Source of the DNA: a virus
IMG/VR virus record: IMGVR_UViG_3300047494_000276
Location: 1 to 50,075 of that record
Length of the DNA: 50,075 nucleotides
Strand: one strand, 5' to 3'
Numbering within the stretch: the first letter of the stretch is position 1; each line of letters begins with the position of its first letter. Position numbers and translations under genes: made by a program. The notes beneath the pieces are model-generated. The model had not been told where the DNA came from, ran no database searches, and was given only the letters and a program-made list of their open reading frames with translations. Positions 1 through 8,376 of this stretch are shown in pieces.

Positions 1-198
1 ATGAAGCTCATCGTTGCCATTACCGCTGCCGCCCTGCTGACCATGCCAGCCCTGGCCGCACCTTGCCGCGGCGCCAAGGGCAGGTTCGCAAAGTGCCCGA
101 CCGCCGCGTCCTCAAGCGTTGGCTTCACCAAGGACGCGAAAGGCAAATGCCATATCGCCAGCGGCCCGAAGAAAGGCCAATTCACCAAATGCTCGTGA
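1..198 (+). CDS. small secreted cysteine-containing protein
   Basis: A 65-residue protein with a clear Sec signal peptide: a Lys at position 3, a hydrophobic core, and a likely AxA cleavage after residue 19 (PALA/AP). The mature part of about 45 residues is basic and holds two related stretches, CRGAKGRFAKC and CHIASGPKKGQFTKC, so it looks like a tandem duplication of a short GxFxKC unit with four cysteines that may pair in the periplasm. I do not recognise a named family and assign no function. It heads the plus-strand cassette and the next gene starts 6 bases after its stop. The window begins exactly at its ATG, so its own promoter is not visible. Confidence 0.65.
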   Translation: MKLIVAITAAALLTMPALAAPCRGAKGRFAKCPTAASSSVGFTKDAKGKCHIASGPKKGQFTKCS

Positions 199-204
199 TC
201 GGCC

Positions 205-843
205 TTGTGTAACCGAGCGCGCGGCAAATTCGAACCCGAGACCCTGCGCGAGAAGTTCGGCGCGAAGTGGGGTCCGCAGATCCCGAACTCGCCGACGATC
301 GAGCTATACCCCAAGGCTGCAGCCCCGGTGATCCGGTCGGTCGAGACGCAGCGCATCATCGACATCATGCAATGGGATGTGCTGGGCGGACAGGCACCGT
401 GGCCGATGACCAACGTCCGCAATCTCGGCCTGCCGCAATGGCGCGCGCTCGCCGCCAAGCCGGAAAACCGCTGCCTCGTGCCGCTGACCGAGTTCTGCGA
501 GTGGACGGCCGACAAGTTCGACTTGGGCGACGGGAAGAAGCCGGCCAAGGGCGAAATGTGGTTCACCGTCACCGATCAGCCGATCTTTGCCGTCGCCGGC
601 TTCTGGCAGCGCACCGTCAAGGGCGACGGCTTCACGATGGTCACCTGCGACCCGAACGAGCTCGTCGCGCCGATCCATCCTAAGGCGATGATCACGGTTC
701 TTAATCCAGATGATTGGGACACCTGGCTGCACGGATCATATGAAGACGTAGTCGCGTTACAGCGGCCCTACCCTGCCAAGCTAATGACCGTTCGTGGGCC
801 TGAGTTTCCGACCAGGGCGCCAAAGGAGCCGACGCTGTTATGA
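205..843 (+). CDS. SRAP-family protein (SOS response-associated peptidase, YedK/HMCES-like)
   Basis: The 212-residue product fits the SRAP family, whose members crosslink through Cys2 to abasic sites in single-stranded DNA. The start must be TTG at 205, because that places Cys directly after the initiator Met (MCNRARG), as the family mechanism needs. Other family marks are RCLVPLTEFCEW near residues 90-101, which carries the active-site Glu, and PIHPKAMITVL near 152-162, with the conserved His of the IHxRMP-like motif. It overlaps the next gene by the ATGA at 840-843. A phage-borne copy could protect replicating or damaged phage DNA; that role is inference. Confidence 0.85.
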   Translation: MCNRARGKFEPETLREKFGAKWGPQIPNSPTIELYPKAAAPVIRSVETQRIIDIMQWDVLGGQAPWPMTNVRNLGLPQWRALAAKPENRCLVPLTEFCEWTADKFDLGDGKKPAKGEMWFTVTDQPIFAVAGFWQRTVKGDGFTMVTCDPNELVAPIHPKAMITVLNPDDWDTWLHGSYEDVVALQRPYPAKLMTVRGPEFPTRAPKEPTLL

Positions 844-1034
844 CACCTGATGACGTCGCTTCGCGCATTTCTGCCCTGCGCACGCTGGGCCAAACCGATC
901 TTGAGGCGGCCGCCGCCGGCGCTGAGGAGCTTCGCATTGAAGTGCTGCAAGAGATCGCGAACGCAAACCCAGCGTGGCTTGAGCTCGCCCGCGGTGCGCT
1001 GACGACCGTAACCGAGGACATTGGCGGTGACTGA
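840..1034 (+). CDS. hypothetical protein, 64 aa
   Basis: Small, acidic, Ala-rich and probably all-helical. Its ATG overlaps the SRAP stop codon (ATGA), which suggests translational coupling. No family is recognised, and there is no signal peptide or membrane segment. Its stop overlaps the start of the following small gene. Confidence 0.6.
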   Translation: MTPDDVASRISALRTLGQTDLEAAAAGAEELRIEVLQEIANANPAWLELARGALTTVTEDIGGD

Positions 1035-1218
1035 TGGCACCGGCGATGGCAGTTGCGATGGCACCCCGGCGCTGCGCGGGTTCGACGACGACACCCTGCT
1101 CGACATGTACGACCACGCGCATGACGTGGGGGACGAGCATTGCGATGCGCTCGCGGCCGAGCTGATCTGGCGGGGGATCGATGTCAAGCCGTGCGGAAAG
1201 CCGCACGCCAGCGCTTGA
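1027..1218 (+). CDS. hypothetical protein, about 63 aa
   Basis: Short acidic protein with the segment DDDTLLDMYDHAHDVGDEHCDALAAEL-type helix typical of small phage accessory proteins. The frame is open from TTG at 1021. I chose GTG at 1027 because it overlaps the previous stop and has a GAGG element about 9 bases upstream. No domain is recognised. It ends 50 bases before the next gene. Confidence 0.5.
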   Translation: MTDGTGDGSCDGTPALRGFDDDTLLDMYDHAHDVGDEHCDALAAELIWRGIDVKPCGKPHASA

Positions 1219-1268
1219 CTCTCACGGAACGGAAGTAGAACAAACGCCGCCTCTTTCGGAGGTGAGCT

Positions 1269-1427
1269 ATGCCCGATTCTGACACGATCCCATTCCCAGG
1301 ACGCGATTTCGACGCGACCGATCCTGACCATCTCAGTATATGGCTGAAGACGGTGACAGGCCTGCCCGCGCCTCGGCCGGAGACGTACCCGAGCGACACA
1401 ACAGAGCGCGCGCAATGCGCCGGATAA
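1269..1427 (+). CDS. hypothetical small protein, 52 aa
   Basis: A short open frame (MPDSDTIPFPGRDFDATD...) preceded by an almost perfect Shine-Dalgarno, GGAGGTGA, seven bases or so before the ATG; this is why it is called despite its size. Part of that site can pair with CCTC just upstream (CCTC-TTTCG-GAGG around 1248-1262), so the ribosome site may be folded in a small hairpin. Function unknown. The next gene overlaps its last 13 bases. Confidence 0.5.
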   Translation: MPDSDTIPFPGRDFDATDPDHLSIWLKTVTGLPAPRPETYPSDTTERAQCAG

Positions 1428-1693
1428 GCCTTGAGGAAATCCGCCGTGACGTCGAAATCCAGATCCGCTGCCTTCGCGGGCCGACCAAGACGGCCTTGCA
1501 GACCATGAACGGCGATCGGGCGGCGGAGCAGGCGGCGCGCACGATCGTGGAACGTTGCTTGGGCGGCTGCGTCGTTCTCGCGCCGGACATGGTCAGCGCC
1601 GATAGCTCGATCGGCAGCTGGGGAGAGCGGCCCGGCAAATTCGGGGTCGATGAGCCTTGGCCGTTTGAGAAGGGGCATAAGCCGCCGAAGTGA
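1415..1693 (+). CDS. hypothetical protein, 92 aa
   Basis: The start was placed at the ATG at 1415 (MRRISLEEIRR...), overlapping the preceding short gene by 13 bases; the frame is open further upstream to 1340 but that part is antiparallel to nothing and lacks a ribosome site. The first 60 residues are basic and helical, with two cysteines (CLRG, CLGGC). No domain recognised. It is the last plus-strand gene before the convergent end of the late operon. No good Rho-independent terminator is visible in the 22 bases between the two stops. Confidence 0.5.
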   Translation: MRRISLEEIRRDVEIQIRCLRGPTKTALQTMNGDRAAEQAARTIVERCLGGCVVLAPDMVSADSSIGSWGERPGKFGVDEPWPFEKGHKPPK

Positions 1694-1715
1694 CGACGCG
1701 CCCTGCCCCGCCTCG

Positions 1716-1883
1716 TTAGCTGACCGCCGCGCCAGCATTCTGGTGAAGCTGATCGACCTGCGCGTTCAGCGTCGTCAGCGCCGCCGACACGGCCGCCGCA
1801 TCACCACTCGAAAGCGTCGGGATCAGCTGCGTCGCCACCTGGATCGCGGCCAGGATGAGTTGAGCGATAAGGTTCGGGTCCAT
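1716..1883 (-). CDS. hypothetical small protein at the end of the lysis cassette, 55 aa
   Basis: A 55-residue hydrophobic/helical protein beginning MDPNLIAQLILAAIQVATQL. A strong GAGGAGG ribosome site lies 6 bases before its ATG and overlaps the TGA stop of the upstream lipoprotein gene. The N-terminal 25 residues could form an amphipathic helix or a short membrane segment. It is the most promoter-distal gene of the leftward operon. Its neighbours are lysis genes, so a minor holin, antiholin or lysis-timing role is possible but unproven. Confidence 0.6.
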   Translation of the reverse strand: MDPNLIAQLILAAIQVATQLIPTLSSGDAAAVSAALTTLNAQVDQLHQNAGAAVS

Positions 1884-1893
1884 CTGGGCCTCC

Positions 1894-2199
1894 TCAGTTC
1901 GAGCCGTTAAGATGCGCGGTCGCGGATGCGAGTTGCGCTTGCGCCGCGGTCAGGTCGGCGATCGTCGTCGCGGCGCGGGCTAGCAGCACCGCGTCGTACG
2001 CCACCGCTTCCCATGTCAGGAAATCGGCGCGGCTGAGCGTGCCCGCCTTCACCTCGGCAATACCGGCCTGATAGGCCGCGAGATAAGCGGAGTCGGCCGT
2101 GACGTTGGCCTTGGCGATCGTGAGCGCGACCGAGGTCTGGTTGGCGGCGCAGCCGGCCAGGCTCGCGGCGAGCGCCAGCGCGAGGATATGCTTCTTCAT
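1894..2199 (-). CDS. small lipoprotein in the lysis cassette
   Basis: 101 residues with a lipoprotein signal: MKK, a hydrophobic core, and lipobox LAGC near residues 14-17, so the mature protein would be an Ala-rich helical lipoprotein starting at Cys17. It sits directly after the holin candidate (4-base gap). Position and lipobox suit an outer-membrane lysis partner (o-spanin-like), but it lacks the Pro-rich make-up of classical Rz1, so the spanin role is only an inference. It could instead be a secreted accessory lipoprotein. Confidence 0.65.
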   Translation of the reverse strand: MKKHILALALAASLAGCAANQTSVALTIAKANVTADSAYLAAYQAGIAEVKAGTLSRADFLTWEAVAYDAVLLARAATTIADLTAAQAQLASATAHLNGSN

Positions 2200-2203
2200 C
2201 GGA

Positions 2204-2488
2204 TCACTCCTTCGTATCGGAAATCGGCGGGCTGGCGGCAGCTTGCTTCTCGACGATCGCCTGGTTGCGATCCGCCATCTCGCCGCCCTGCTTGGTCGCG
2301 CTGAACGCCCACGAGACGGCGCCGCCGACCCAGGCCGTGCCGATCAGCAGCGTCGCGATTGTCTTGAAGAATTCGTCGGAACGCAGCGTCGGGATCGTGC
2401 CGATCATCACGAGGACGGCGACGACCAGGACAAAGCTGGCGATCATGATCCAGCCGCGCGCGTCGGGCGCTTGCAGGTTCTTAGGCAT
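2204..2488 (-). CDS. putative holin
   Basis: 94 residues with two predicted membrane segments: about residues 12-31 (GWIMIASFVLVVAVLVMIG) and 41-60 (KTIATLLIGTAWVGGAVSW), then a polar, charged tail of about 34 residues. Size, topology and position directly downstream of the endolysin fit a phage holin that permeabilises the inner membrane. Its ATG overlaps the endolysin stop by 8 bases. Holins are too diverse to name the class from sequence alone. Confidence 0.7.
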   Translation of the reverse strand: MPKNLQAPDARGWIMIASFVLVVAVLVMIGTIPTLRSDEFFKTIATLLIGTAWVGGAVSWAFSATKQGGEMADRNQAIVEKQAAASPPISDTKE

Positions 2489-3110
2489 GTGCGGTCACTC
2501 CTGTCTGGAAGCGCTGCCACCATCCCTCGGGGTGGCCGGGCAGGAAGTAGGCGGAACGATTGTCCCAGCCGTGGATGAATTGAGCGTCGGACGGCCGGCG
2601 GATCACCAGCGCCTCGTAATATTCCTCGCGCATCGCCCACCAGGCGCCGGCAAAGGCTTCGAGGCCGTAGCGCGCACCGAATGCGGAGAAAGCCTTGGCT
2701 GTTTCACCGTTGATGCCGATCACGCCATCTTGGCTGACGTCGAGCAGATCCTGCGCGGCCTTGATCGCGGCCGTCGGCCCCGCGCCCCATGCGAAGTCGA
2801 GCACCGACGCGCTGACCGTATTCCAGGGCAGGTTTTGCAGGCCCGTGGTCGAGTAGAACAGCCGCTTGGAGATATCGGCCGCCTGCGCGATCGTGACGTT
2901 CTTGACGTCCTGCACCGTGACGGCGCGACCGAGGAAGATGGTCAGCGTCTTGGCGGTGACGCCGCAATTGCTGCCGAAGAGCGTGCCGACGCCCTTGGCC
3001 TGCACGCCCGTGGCCGGATCGTACCAATTGCCCGCGTCATTCGGGTTGGTGGAATAGCCGCCTTCCCAGCGCCTCACCTCGTCGGTGGCGAAGGCGGTGA
3101 CGTCCATCAT
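2481..3110 (-). CDS. endolysin, GH108-family lysozyme-like
   Basis: 209 residues. The N-terminus WEGGYSTNPNDAGN (near residues 15-28) is the catalytic motif of glycoside hydrolase family 108 (EGG[FY]xxxPxDxG), in which the Glu is the catalytic acid of an N-acetylmuramidase that cuts peptidoglycan. A C-terminal PG_binding_3-like part follows, roughly residues 110-205, with VIGINGETAKAF and AFAGAWWAMREEYYEALV. There is no signal peptide, so export through the neighbouring holin is expected. The ATG overlaps the stop of the upstream spanin-like gene (ATGA). Confidence 0.88.
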   Translation of the reverse strand: MMDVTAFATDEVRRWEGGYSTNPNDAGNWYDPATGVQAKGVGTLFGSNCGVTAKTLTIFLGRAVTVQDVKNVTIAQAADISKRLFYSTTGLQNLPWNTVSASVLDFAWGAGPTAAIKAAQDLLDVSQDGVIGINGETAKAFSAFGARYGLEAFAGAWWAMREEYYEALVIRRPSDAQFIHGWDNRSAYFLPGHPEGWWQRFQTGVTAHA

Positions 3111-3604
3111 ACCGCGTCGCCCGATGGTGCCGCAGCCTCAGCCGCTGCCACCTTGACGCCGGATCGGGCGCCCTTTTCCAAAGCCTCGGCGCGCATCTGC
3201 TCAGCTTCCATCGACTCGATGTCGGCAAGGATCGCGATCAGCATGGGCGGTGGTTCCGGCAACCGCTTGAGCAGCATCACCAGCGCCTTGAAGCGCATCT
3301 TGACGTTGCCGAGCTCGTGGCGGGAAATGCGTTTGTCGGCCTCGTAATTCTCGGCGAGCGCCTCGAGCTTCTTCTCGTAATGGTCGCGCTGCTCGGTCAG
3401 GGCGGTTTCCAGCTTGTCCACGCGTGCGCCCAGCGCATCAATCAACTTCGCCTCCGCCGTCTTGTCGATCTCATGCATCTTGGGGCGAGAGCGCATCCAC
3501 GCGACGCCGAACCCGCCGATGAGAAGGTTCGCGATGCCGACAAGCACCGTCGTCCACGTGATGCCGTTTATGGCTACAGGTATCGCGTCGACTGAGGCTG
3601 GCAT
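3107..3604 (-). CDS. membrane-anchored coiled-coil lysis protein (i-spanin-like)
   Basis: 165 residues with one N-terminal membrane segment (about residues 15-36, WTTVLVGIANLLIGGFGVAWM), then a long charged helix rich in heptads (about 45-120, with DALGARVDKLETALTEQRDHYEKKLEAL). The tail is Ala-rich. An anchored coiled coil beside an endolysin is the shape of an Rz-type inner-membrane spanin. It is also used by accessory holin-like proteins, so the name is tentative. It starts 56 bases after a copy of the CTGACGGCGGTAAC junction motif, with CCGGAG as a distant ribosome site. Confidence 0.6.
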   Translation of the reverse strand: MPASVDAIPVAINGITWTTVLVGIANLLIGGFGVAWMRSRPKMHEIDKTAEAKLIDALGARVDKLETALTEQRDHYEKKLEALAENYEADKRISRHELGNVKMRFKALVMLLKRLPEPPPMLIAILADIESMEAEQMRAEALEKGARSGVKVAAAEAAAPSGDAV

Positions 3605-3660
3605 GGGGTCGCGCGTCTCCGGAATGACGCCGCTCGTGCTATGTCTCTGACCTTAGGCCC

Positions 3661-3674
3661 GTTACCGCCGTCAG
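3661..3674 (-). repeat. junction motif copy 1 (CTGACGGCGGTAAC)
   Basis: Perfect copy of the 14-bp word, read on the minus strand. Its TGA (3671-3673) is the stop codon of the 129-aa gene upstream. The next start codon is 56 bases further on. This junction separates the tail genes from the lysis genes. Confidence 0.9.
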
Positions 3675-4060
3675 TCCGGCGATGAGCCTGCCAGCACCGC
3701 CGCCGCGCGATCCGACGCGATGAGCGCAGCGGTTTCGAGATGCTGGACGCCCGCGATGACCATGGGATGCTGCAACGAGATCCCCGACGTGCACGCCAGC
3801 ATCAATTCCCAGAAGTCATCGACCAAAGGATCTATCGCGCGCGCGGCCCTGATCGCCAACCGCTCCGCTTGGGTGAACAGCAGCATGAACGCCGCGATCG
3901 AGAGCAGCACTGGCGCGGGAATCCAGACCCATCCCGCCCGCGCCTGATCCCATTGCGTGCCGTCCGGCTGCTCCGAGACATACTGATCATCGGTCGGCGT
4001 CGGCGCGTCGGCATAGATCGCGATCAGCGCATTGTCCGCTTTGTTGATAAGGCCCCACAT
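3671..4060 (-). CDS. tail-associated hypothetical protein, 129 aa
   Basis: It follows the big tail-tip gene with a TGATG overlap. The N-terminal half (GLINKADNALIAIYADAPTP... GWVWIPAP) resembles the short domains found after tail fibre/tip genes in many phages, often annotated as tail fibre assembly or hypothetical. The middle holds a hydrophobic stretch near residues 50-62 (VLLSIAAFMLLF), followed by helices. I cannot assign a function beyond its tail location. Its stop codon lies inside junction motif copy 1. Confidence 0.6.
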   Translation of the reverse strand: MWGLINKADNALIAIYADAPTPTDDQYVSEQPDGTQWDQARAGWVWIPAPVLLSIAAFMLLFTQAERLAIRAARAIDPLVDDFWELMLACTSGISLQHPMVIAGVQHLETAALIASDRAAAVLAGSSPD

Positions 4061-7000
4061 CAGGTCAGCTGCCTTGCTCTTGAGCCCGCCGCCACGCTGC
4101 CGGGCCCTGTGGTCTGGGTAAATGTCGCGATCGGCGTGAACACGACATCCGCGCCTGTGGAGTTCGTATAGGTGCCGGTCGCGGTCCCGTTTATGGATGG
4201 GTCGCCAGCGCCATTCGTCACCAGCACATTGTTGGTCGGGTTGCCGGTCATCAAAGATATCGTGCCGCCGTTGATCTGCTGATTTAGCTGCAACGTCATT
4301 TTGGATGCGCTGGTAGTGCCGCTCATCGTCCCCGACAGAGTGTAGGTGACGGTCTGGCCGGCCTTGACGGTGATCGACGGGAACGCGGTGTTGCCGAACG
4401 ATGTGATCACGACAGCAGGCAGGCCGCCACCCGAGCCCGAGCCATTAGAGCCAGCCGCTCCAAACGAGATCGTGGCCCTCCCTTTAAGGCCGCACTGGCC
4501 CGTGACGCCGAACGCCATGCCGGCCGTGCCTGCGCCTATGTACATCGTTGTGACGACGCCCGCCGACGTGGTTTTGGTGTAATACCAATTGCCGGAAATC
4601 GAATCGTACCGGATGCCGTAGGAATTGGTCGTGACCCAATTCTCGTAATAGACCATCGTACCGCCGAACCACACCTCAACGGGTGTCGATCCGGAGCCAA
4701 GCCCGGTGGCCGCGCCGGCGAACCTGAAGCCGCCGTCAAGGGTCGAGTAATTGAAGCTGCTATTCGGCGTCGACTCCAGGCCGATCATGATGTCGCCCGA
4801 CGTGCCATAAACGTTGGACGGCTGGATCGTCAGTTGGCAGCTTCCCGGAATATTGGGCATCGTCGAATAGGCGCCGTACCGGCCGACATTATAGCCGCCG
4901 CCGCTGGTCGCATTATCCAGCACGCCGGCATTGAACGTCATGGTGTCCGTGACCGCCATGGTGAGCGTGCCGGTTCCGGCAGCGCCAGCCGCGCCCGCTG
5001 CCCCCGCCTTCGACTTGGCGATGTTATAATTCTTCGTCACCGTGACCACGACGCCGCCGATCGTCACCTGCGCTTGGAACACGATATTGCCCTGATCCGC
5101 CGACATGGCGCTGATCGAATAGACGCCCGTGCTGCTGTTGATCGAGCCGGTGACGCCGCTCGACGACGCGATCGAATAGGACACGCCGCCGCCAGTCGTG
5201 ATGTCGGTCGTGCCGTTATACATCTTGAACGTGCCGCCGGCCGCCGAGAAGGAGGCAACCGTGCCGGAACTATCCGCCGCAACCGTCGCGCTCTCGTTGG
5301 TCAGGAGGCCCGTGATCGCATTCGAGCCCTGTTGCAGTTTCACGACGGTTTCGGTGTCGCTGAGCCCGCTCAGGGAGGCCGTGATGACGACATAGGCGGT
5401 CGCCCCGGGTGCGGTGAACTGCGCGTTGGTCAGGGTGCGGGTGTTGCCGCTGCCACCGAGCGTGACCGCGCCGAGCGAGACGCTGGACGCGTTATAGGCC
5501 GTCGCGGCCCATGTCGCGGTCCCGGTGAGGCCGCCCGCCAGATTGGCCGTGAAGGTCAGGGTCTGGCTGCTGGGCGACGCCGCGCCTGTGCTATCGAACG
5601 TCACGGTCTGCGCGGTCGAGGAAAGCGTCAGGACCGGCGCGTTGGCCCCGGCCTTGCTCTTCGAGATCGTATAGACCTTCGTATAGGTCACGCCGTTATA
5701 GGTCGCGCTCAGGGTTGCCGTCGCTTGGTCGGCGGTCAGACCGGTAACCGTGTAGGCGCCGGTCGAGGAATTGATCGAGATCGACAGCGCGGCATCATGC
5801 GAGGCGACCGCATAGCTGACCCCGCTGGTCAGCAGCGCGGAGCCCTTGAACAACTCCATCGTCCCGCCGGCATTCGAGAAGCTGGCCACGGCGCCCACAC
5901 TATCGGCCGAAACGGTCGCTGCCTCATTTGTGAGCAGCGGCGTCACGGCGTCCGATCCGTTGACCAGCCGGACCACGGTCTCGGTATCGGTCAAGCCGGC
6001 AAGGCTGACGGTCACGACCATATAGGCCGCCGCGCCGAACGCGGAGATCGGCATGACGGCGGTATTGCCGGTCACGGTCCAGCCGGGCGATGTGCTGATC
6101 ACGCCGCCGCTCGCATTGTAGAGCGTGCCGGCGAATGTCGCGGTGCCGATCGTGCCCTGGATCACGGCCGTAAAGGTGATCGATTGCCCGGCCGGATAAG
6201 CCGTGCCATCGCCGTTATAGGTGTAGGCCTGCGCGGTGGATTGCAGCGTCAGGATCGGGCCGCCGTCGCCGTCCGCGCCCGCCTTGGTGAAGGTGACGCT
6301 CTGGACCTGCGCGCCGGTCTGCTGCGCCAAGAGCAGCACCTTGAGCGGCGTGGTCGGTGCCGGAGAGTTCGGCATGGCGCCGACGTCTGTCGAATTGATG
6401 AACCCGTGCAGGACGCCGCCGACCCAGCGCAGCGAATAGACATCGCCGGGCGTGATCGCGACGTGCGTGTCAACCGTGGTGATATCCGTGGCGGGCGGAT
6501 AGCTGAAATTGTCGAGTAGCGCGGTGCCGCTCGTCGGATAGGTGTAGAGCCCCCACGCCGTGTCGGTGACCGGATCGTAGAGCCCGACGATGACGTTGTT
6601 CGTCGCCGACGTGATGACGCCCGACACTTCGGCATATTGGAGCGATTCGACAGACTGGACCGAGCCCGCGAAGCCGCCGCTCACGCTTTCGAACGAACCG
6701 CCGCCGTCCAGCTTCCATTGGTCGATGACCGGCGTCCATGCCTGTGTTCCTGCGGCATTGCGGATCGCGACCAGCAGCGGGTCATTGGCAGGATCGTAAT
6801 AGATCGGGGTGGCGGCAGTGACGGCCGCGCGATCGTCGGCGTCCCAGGCATAGATTGCCGGGTCTTCCCAGGTAAGGATCATCGGGCAGGTGCCGTCGAA
6901 CCCTGCGATCTGCTGCTCGACCCGCATCAGCTGCCGGTTGAAGCCGAGCGCCCCGATCGTGATCGGCACGATATCGCCGATCTTGTAGGACCAGCCGGCC

Positions 7001-8376
7001 ATGTTGACGACGACGCTTAGCTGGCGATCATATTGCTTACGCTCCAGCGTCTGTTTCGCCAGCCGCTGCGCCATCGCGGCATCCATGACCCAGGGCAGAT
7101 CGAGGGTGAGCACACGATCGATGCCGTCGAGGCTGTCCAGCCGGACCTCGGGATAATCGACCAGCTGATAGAGCGACGCGTCGGACGGATCGACATAGCG
7201 CCCGCGCACGACGTTGTAGCATTCCTCGAGCGACGGATCGGGATTGAGCGTCCCCTGCCCGATCATCTCGTCGTCACCGAGGCCCGGATCGGCATCGGCG
7301 AGCGCGAGGTCGTTGTGCATCACGATCAGCCCGAGCTTGCCGATCGTCTCCCGGAAGCGCCCGTTGCAGGTGGTCGCGAAGTTGGTCATCACCGTGCCGG
7401 GATCGTCGCCCTCGGATGCGACGCCGCCGCCGTGATAGCGCGGCTGCGTGCCCGTGGACGTCGTGACGGTCTCGTCGCAGAGATTGGCGGCCGTGATCCA
7501 GCCGGCGAGGTCGAGCCGGGCGGGCGACATGCCGCGTCCCACCGAGACCTTCCCGCCGATGCGCCAGCCGAGCAGCCATGTCAGCGCCTGCAGGGCGACA
7601 TTGTTCGCCAGCACATTGCTGCCGTTCTGGAATTGCCACGTCGTCTGATCGTCGGCGCGGTGCGAGCCCGAGCCGCCGGCAACCGTCGAATCCAGCCGGG
7701 GATCATAGACCGGGATGCCATCGACCCGGATCGTGATGCGGCTGTTCAGCCCTGAGGCGAACGGGCTGTTCGTGCCACCGCGATCGACGCGGATATGGAT
7801 ATAGGCGCAGCCGGTCAGGCGGCAGTTCGAGGCATTCCAGACGGTGCCGGAATTGATGCTGATCGCATTGGCCGCCGTGCCCTCGGCACGGACATCGACC
7901 GTCAGGAAACCGGCATAGCCGCTTTGAACCCCGGACGCGCTATCCCAGGCTTTGGTGTTTTCCAGCCAGATTTCGCGGATCGCGGTGACCTTATGGGCCG
8001 CGACCGCGATGATATAGTCGATGTAGCGCTGGTTATCGCCGCTGGGCTCTGTGTAGCGGATGTCCGTACCGGCCGCGACGTCCTGGCCGAAGACCATCAC
8101 GCGCGGTGTCGTCGGCACCAGCGAGGCATTGAGCCTGTCGAGCGTGGATGTCGTGACCGACGGCTTCTTGGCGAACGACGATGCGATGCCGGTCAGGATC
8201 TCGGTTGCGCCGAAGGCCAGCGCCAGACCGCCGAGCGTCGTCGTGGCGAGGAAGCCGCCGACGACTGCCCCTGTGGCGGGCAGTGTCAGGCTCGGGACCA
8301 GCGACGCGCCGCCGGTCAGGAACGCGGCGCCGATGATCACCGCGCCGATGATGATGGATTTGAGCGCCTTACCCAT
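4060..8376 (-). CDS. tail tip / host-specificity protein (gpJ-like), 1438 aa
   Basis: This central tail-tip protein follows an NlpC/P60-like gene, as gpJ follows gpK in lambda-type tails. The N-terminus has hydrophobic Gly/Ala-rich segments (residues about 8-65). Residues about 90-600 look like the conserved hub part (PRVMVFGQDVAAGTDIRY, WLLGWRIGG, YNVVRGRYVDP). From about 705 to 1125 there are two tandem Ig-like units of about 205 residues each, sharing LTNE(A/S)ATV(S/A)ADS and INSSTG(A/V)Y. A short Gly/Ala collagen-like linker near 1125 leads to a C-terminal beta-rich receptor-binding end. It is likely to set host range. Confidence 0.8.
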   Translation of the reverse strand: MGKALKSIIIGAVIIGAAFLTGGASLVPSLTLPATGAVVGGFLATTTLGGLALAFGATEILTGIASSFAKKPSVTTSTLDRLNASLVPTTPRVMVFGQDVAAGTDIRYTEPSGDNQRYIDYIIAVAAHKVTAIREIWLENTKAWDSASGVQSGYAGFLTVDVRAEGTAANAISINSGTVWNASNCRLTGCAYIHIRVDRGGTNSPFASGLNSRITIRVDGIPVYDPRLDSTVAGGSGSHRADDQTTWQFQNGSNVLANNVALQALTWLLGWRIGGKVSVGRGMSPARLDLAGWITAANLCDETVTTSTGTQPRYHGGGVASEGDDPGTVMTNFATTCNGRFRETIGKLGLIVMHNDLALADADPGLGDDEMIGQGTLNPDPSLEECYNVVRGRYVDPSDASLYQLVDYPEVRLDSLDGIDRVLTLDLPWVMDAAMAQRLAKQTLERKQYDRQLSVVVNMAGWSYKIGDIVPITIGALGFNRQLMRVEQQIAGFDGTCPMILTWEDPAIYAWDADDRAAVTAATPIYYDPANDPLLVAIRNAAGTQAWTPVIDQWKLDGGGSFESVSGGFAGSVQSVESLQYAEVSGVITSATNNVIVGLYDPVTDTAWGLYTYPTSGTALLDNFSYPPATDITTVDTHVAITPGDVYSLRWVGGVLHGFINSTDVGAMPNSPAPTTPLKVLLLAQQTGAQVQSVTFTKAGADGDGGPILTLQSTAQAYTYNGDGTAYPAGQSITFTAVIQGTIGTATFAGTLYNASGGVISTSPGWTVTGNTAVMPISAFGAAAYMVVTVSLAGLTDTETVVRLVNGSDAVTPLLTNEAATVSADSVGAVASFSNAGGTMELFKGSALLTSGVSYAVASHDAALSISINSSTGAYTVTGLTADQATATLSATYNGVTYTKVYTISKSKAGANAPVLTLSSTAQTVTFDSTGAASPSSQTLTFTANLAGGLTGTATWAATAYNASSVSLGAVTLGGSGNTRTLTNAQFTAPGATAYVVITASLSGLSDTETVVKLQQGSNAITGLLTNESATVAADSSGTVASFSAAGGTFKMYNGTTDITTGGGVSYSIASSSGVTGSINSSTGVYSISAMSADQGNIVFQAQVTIGGVVVTVTKNYNIAKSKAGAAGAAGAAGTGTLTMAVTDTMTFNAGVLDNATSGGGYNVGRYGAYSTMPNIPGSCQLTIQPSNVYGTSGDIMIGLESTPNSSFNYSTLDGGFRFAGAATGLGSGSTPVEVWFGGTMVYYENWVTTNSYGIRYDSISGNWYYTKTTSAGVVTTMYIGAGTAGMAFGVTGQCGLKGRATISFGAAGSNGSGSGGGLPAVVITSFGNTAFPSITVKAGQTVTYTLSGTMSGTTSASKMTLQLNQQINGGTISLMTGNPTNNVLVTNGAGDPSINGTATGTYTNSTGADVVFTPIATFTQTTGPGSVAAGSRARQLT

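Noticed and set aside
4834-6519. 561-residue plus-strand open frame
   Set aside because: Antisense to the tail tip gene; Arg/Asp/Gly-rich composition typical of a GC-rich shadow frame, no ribosome site or domain.
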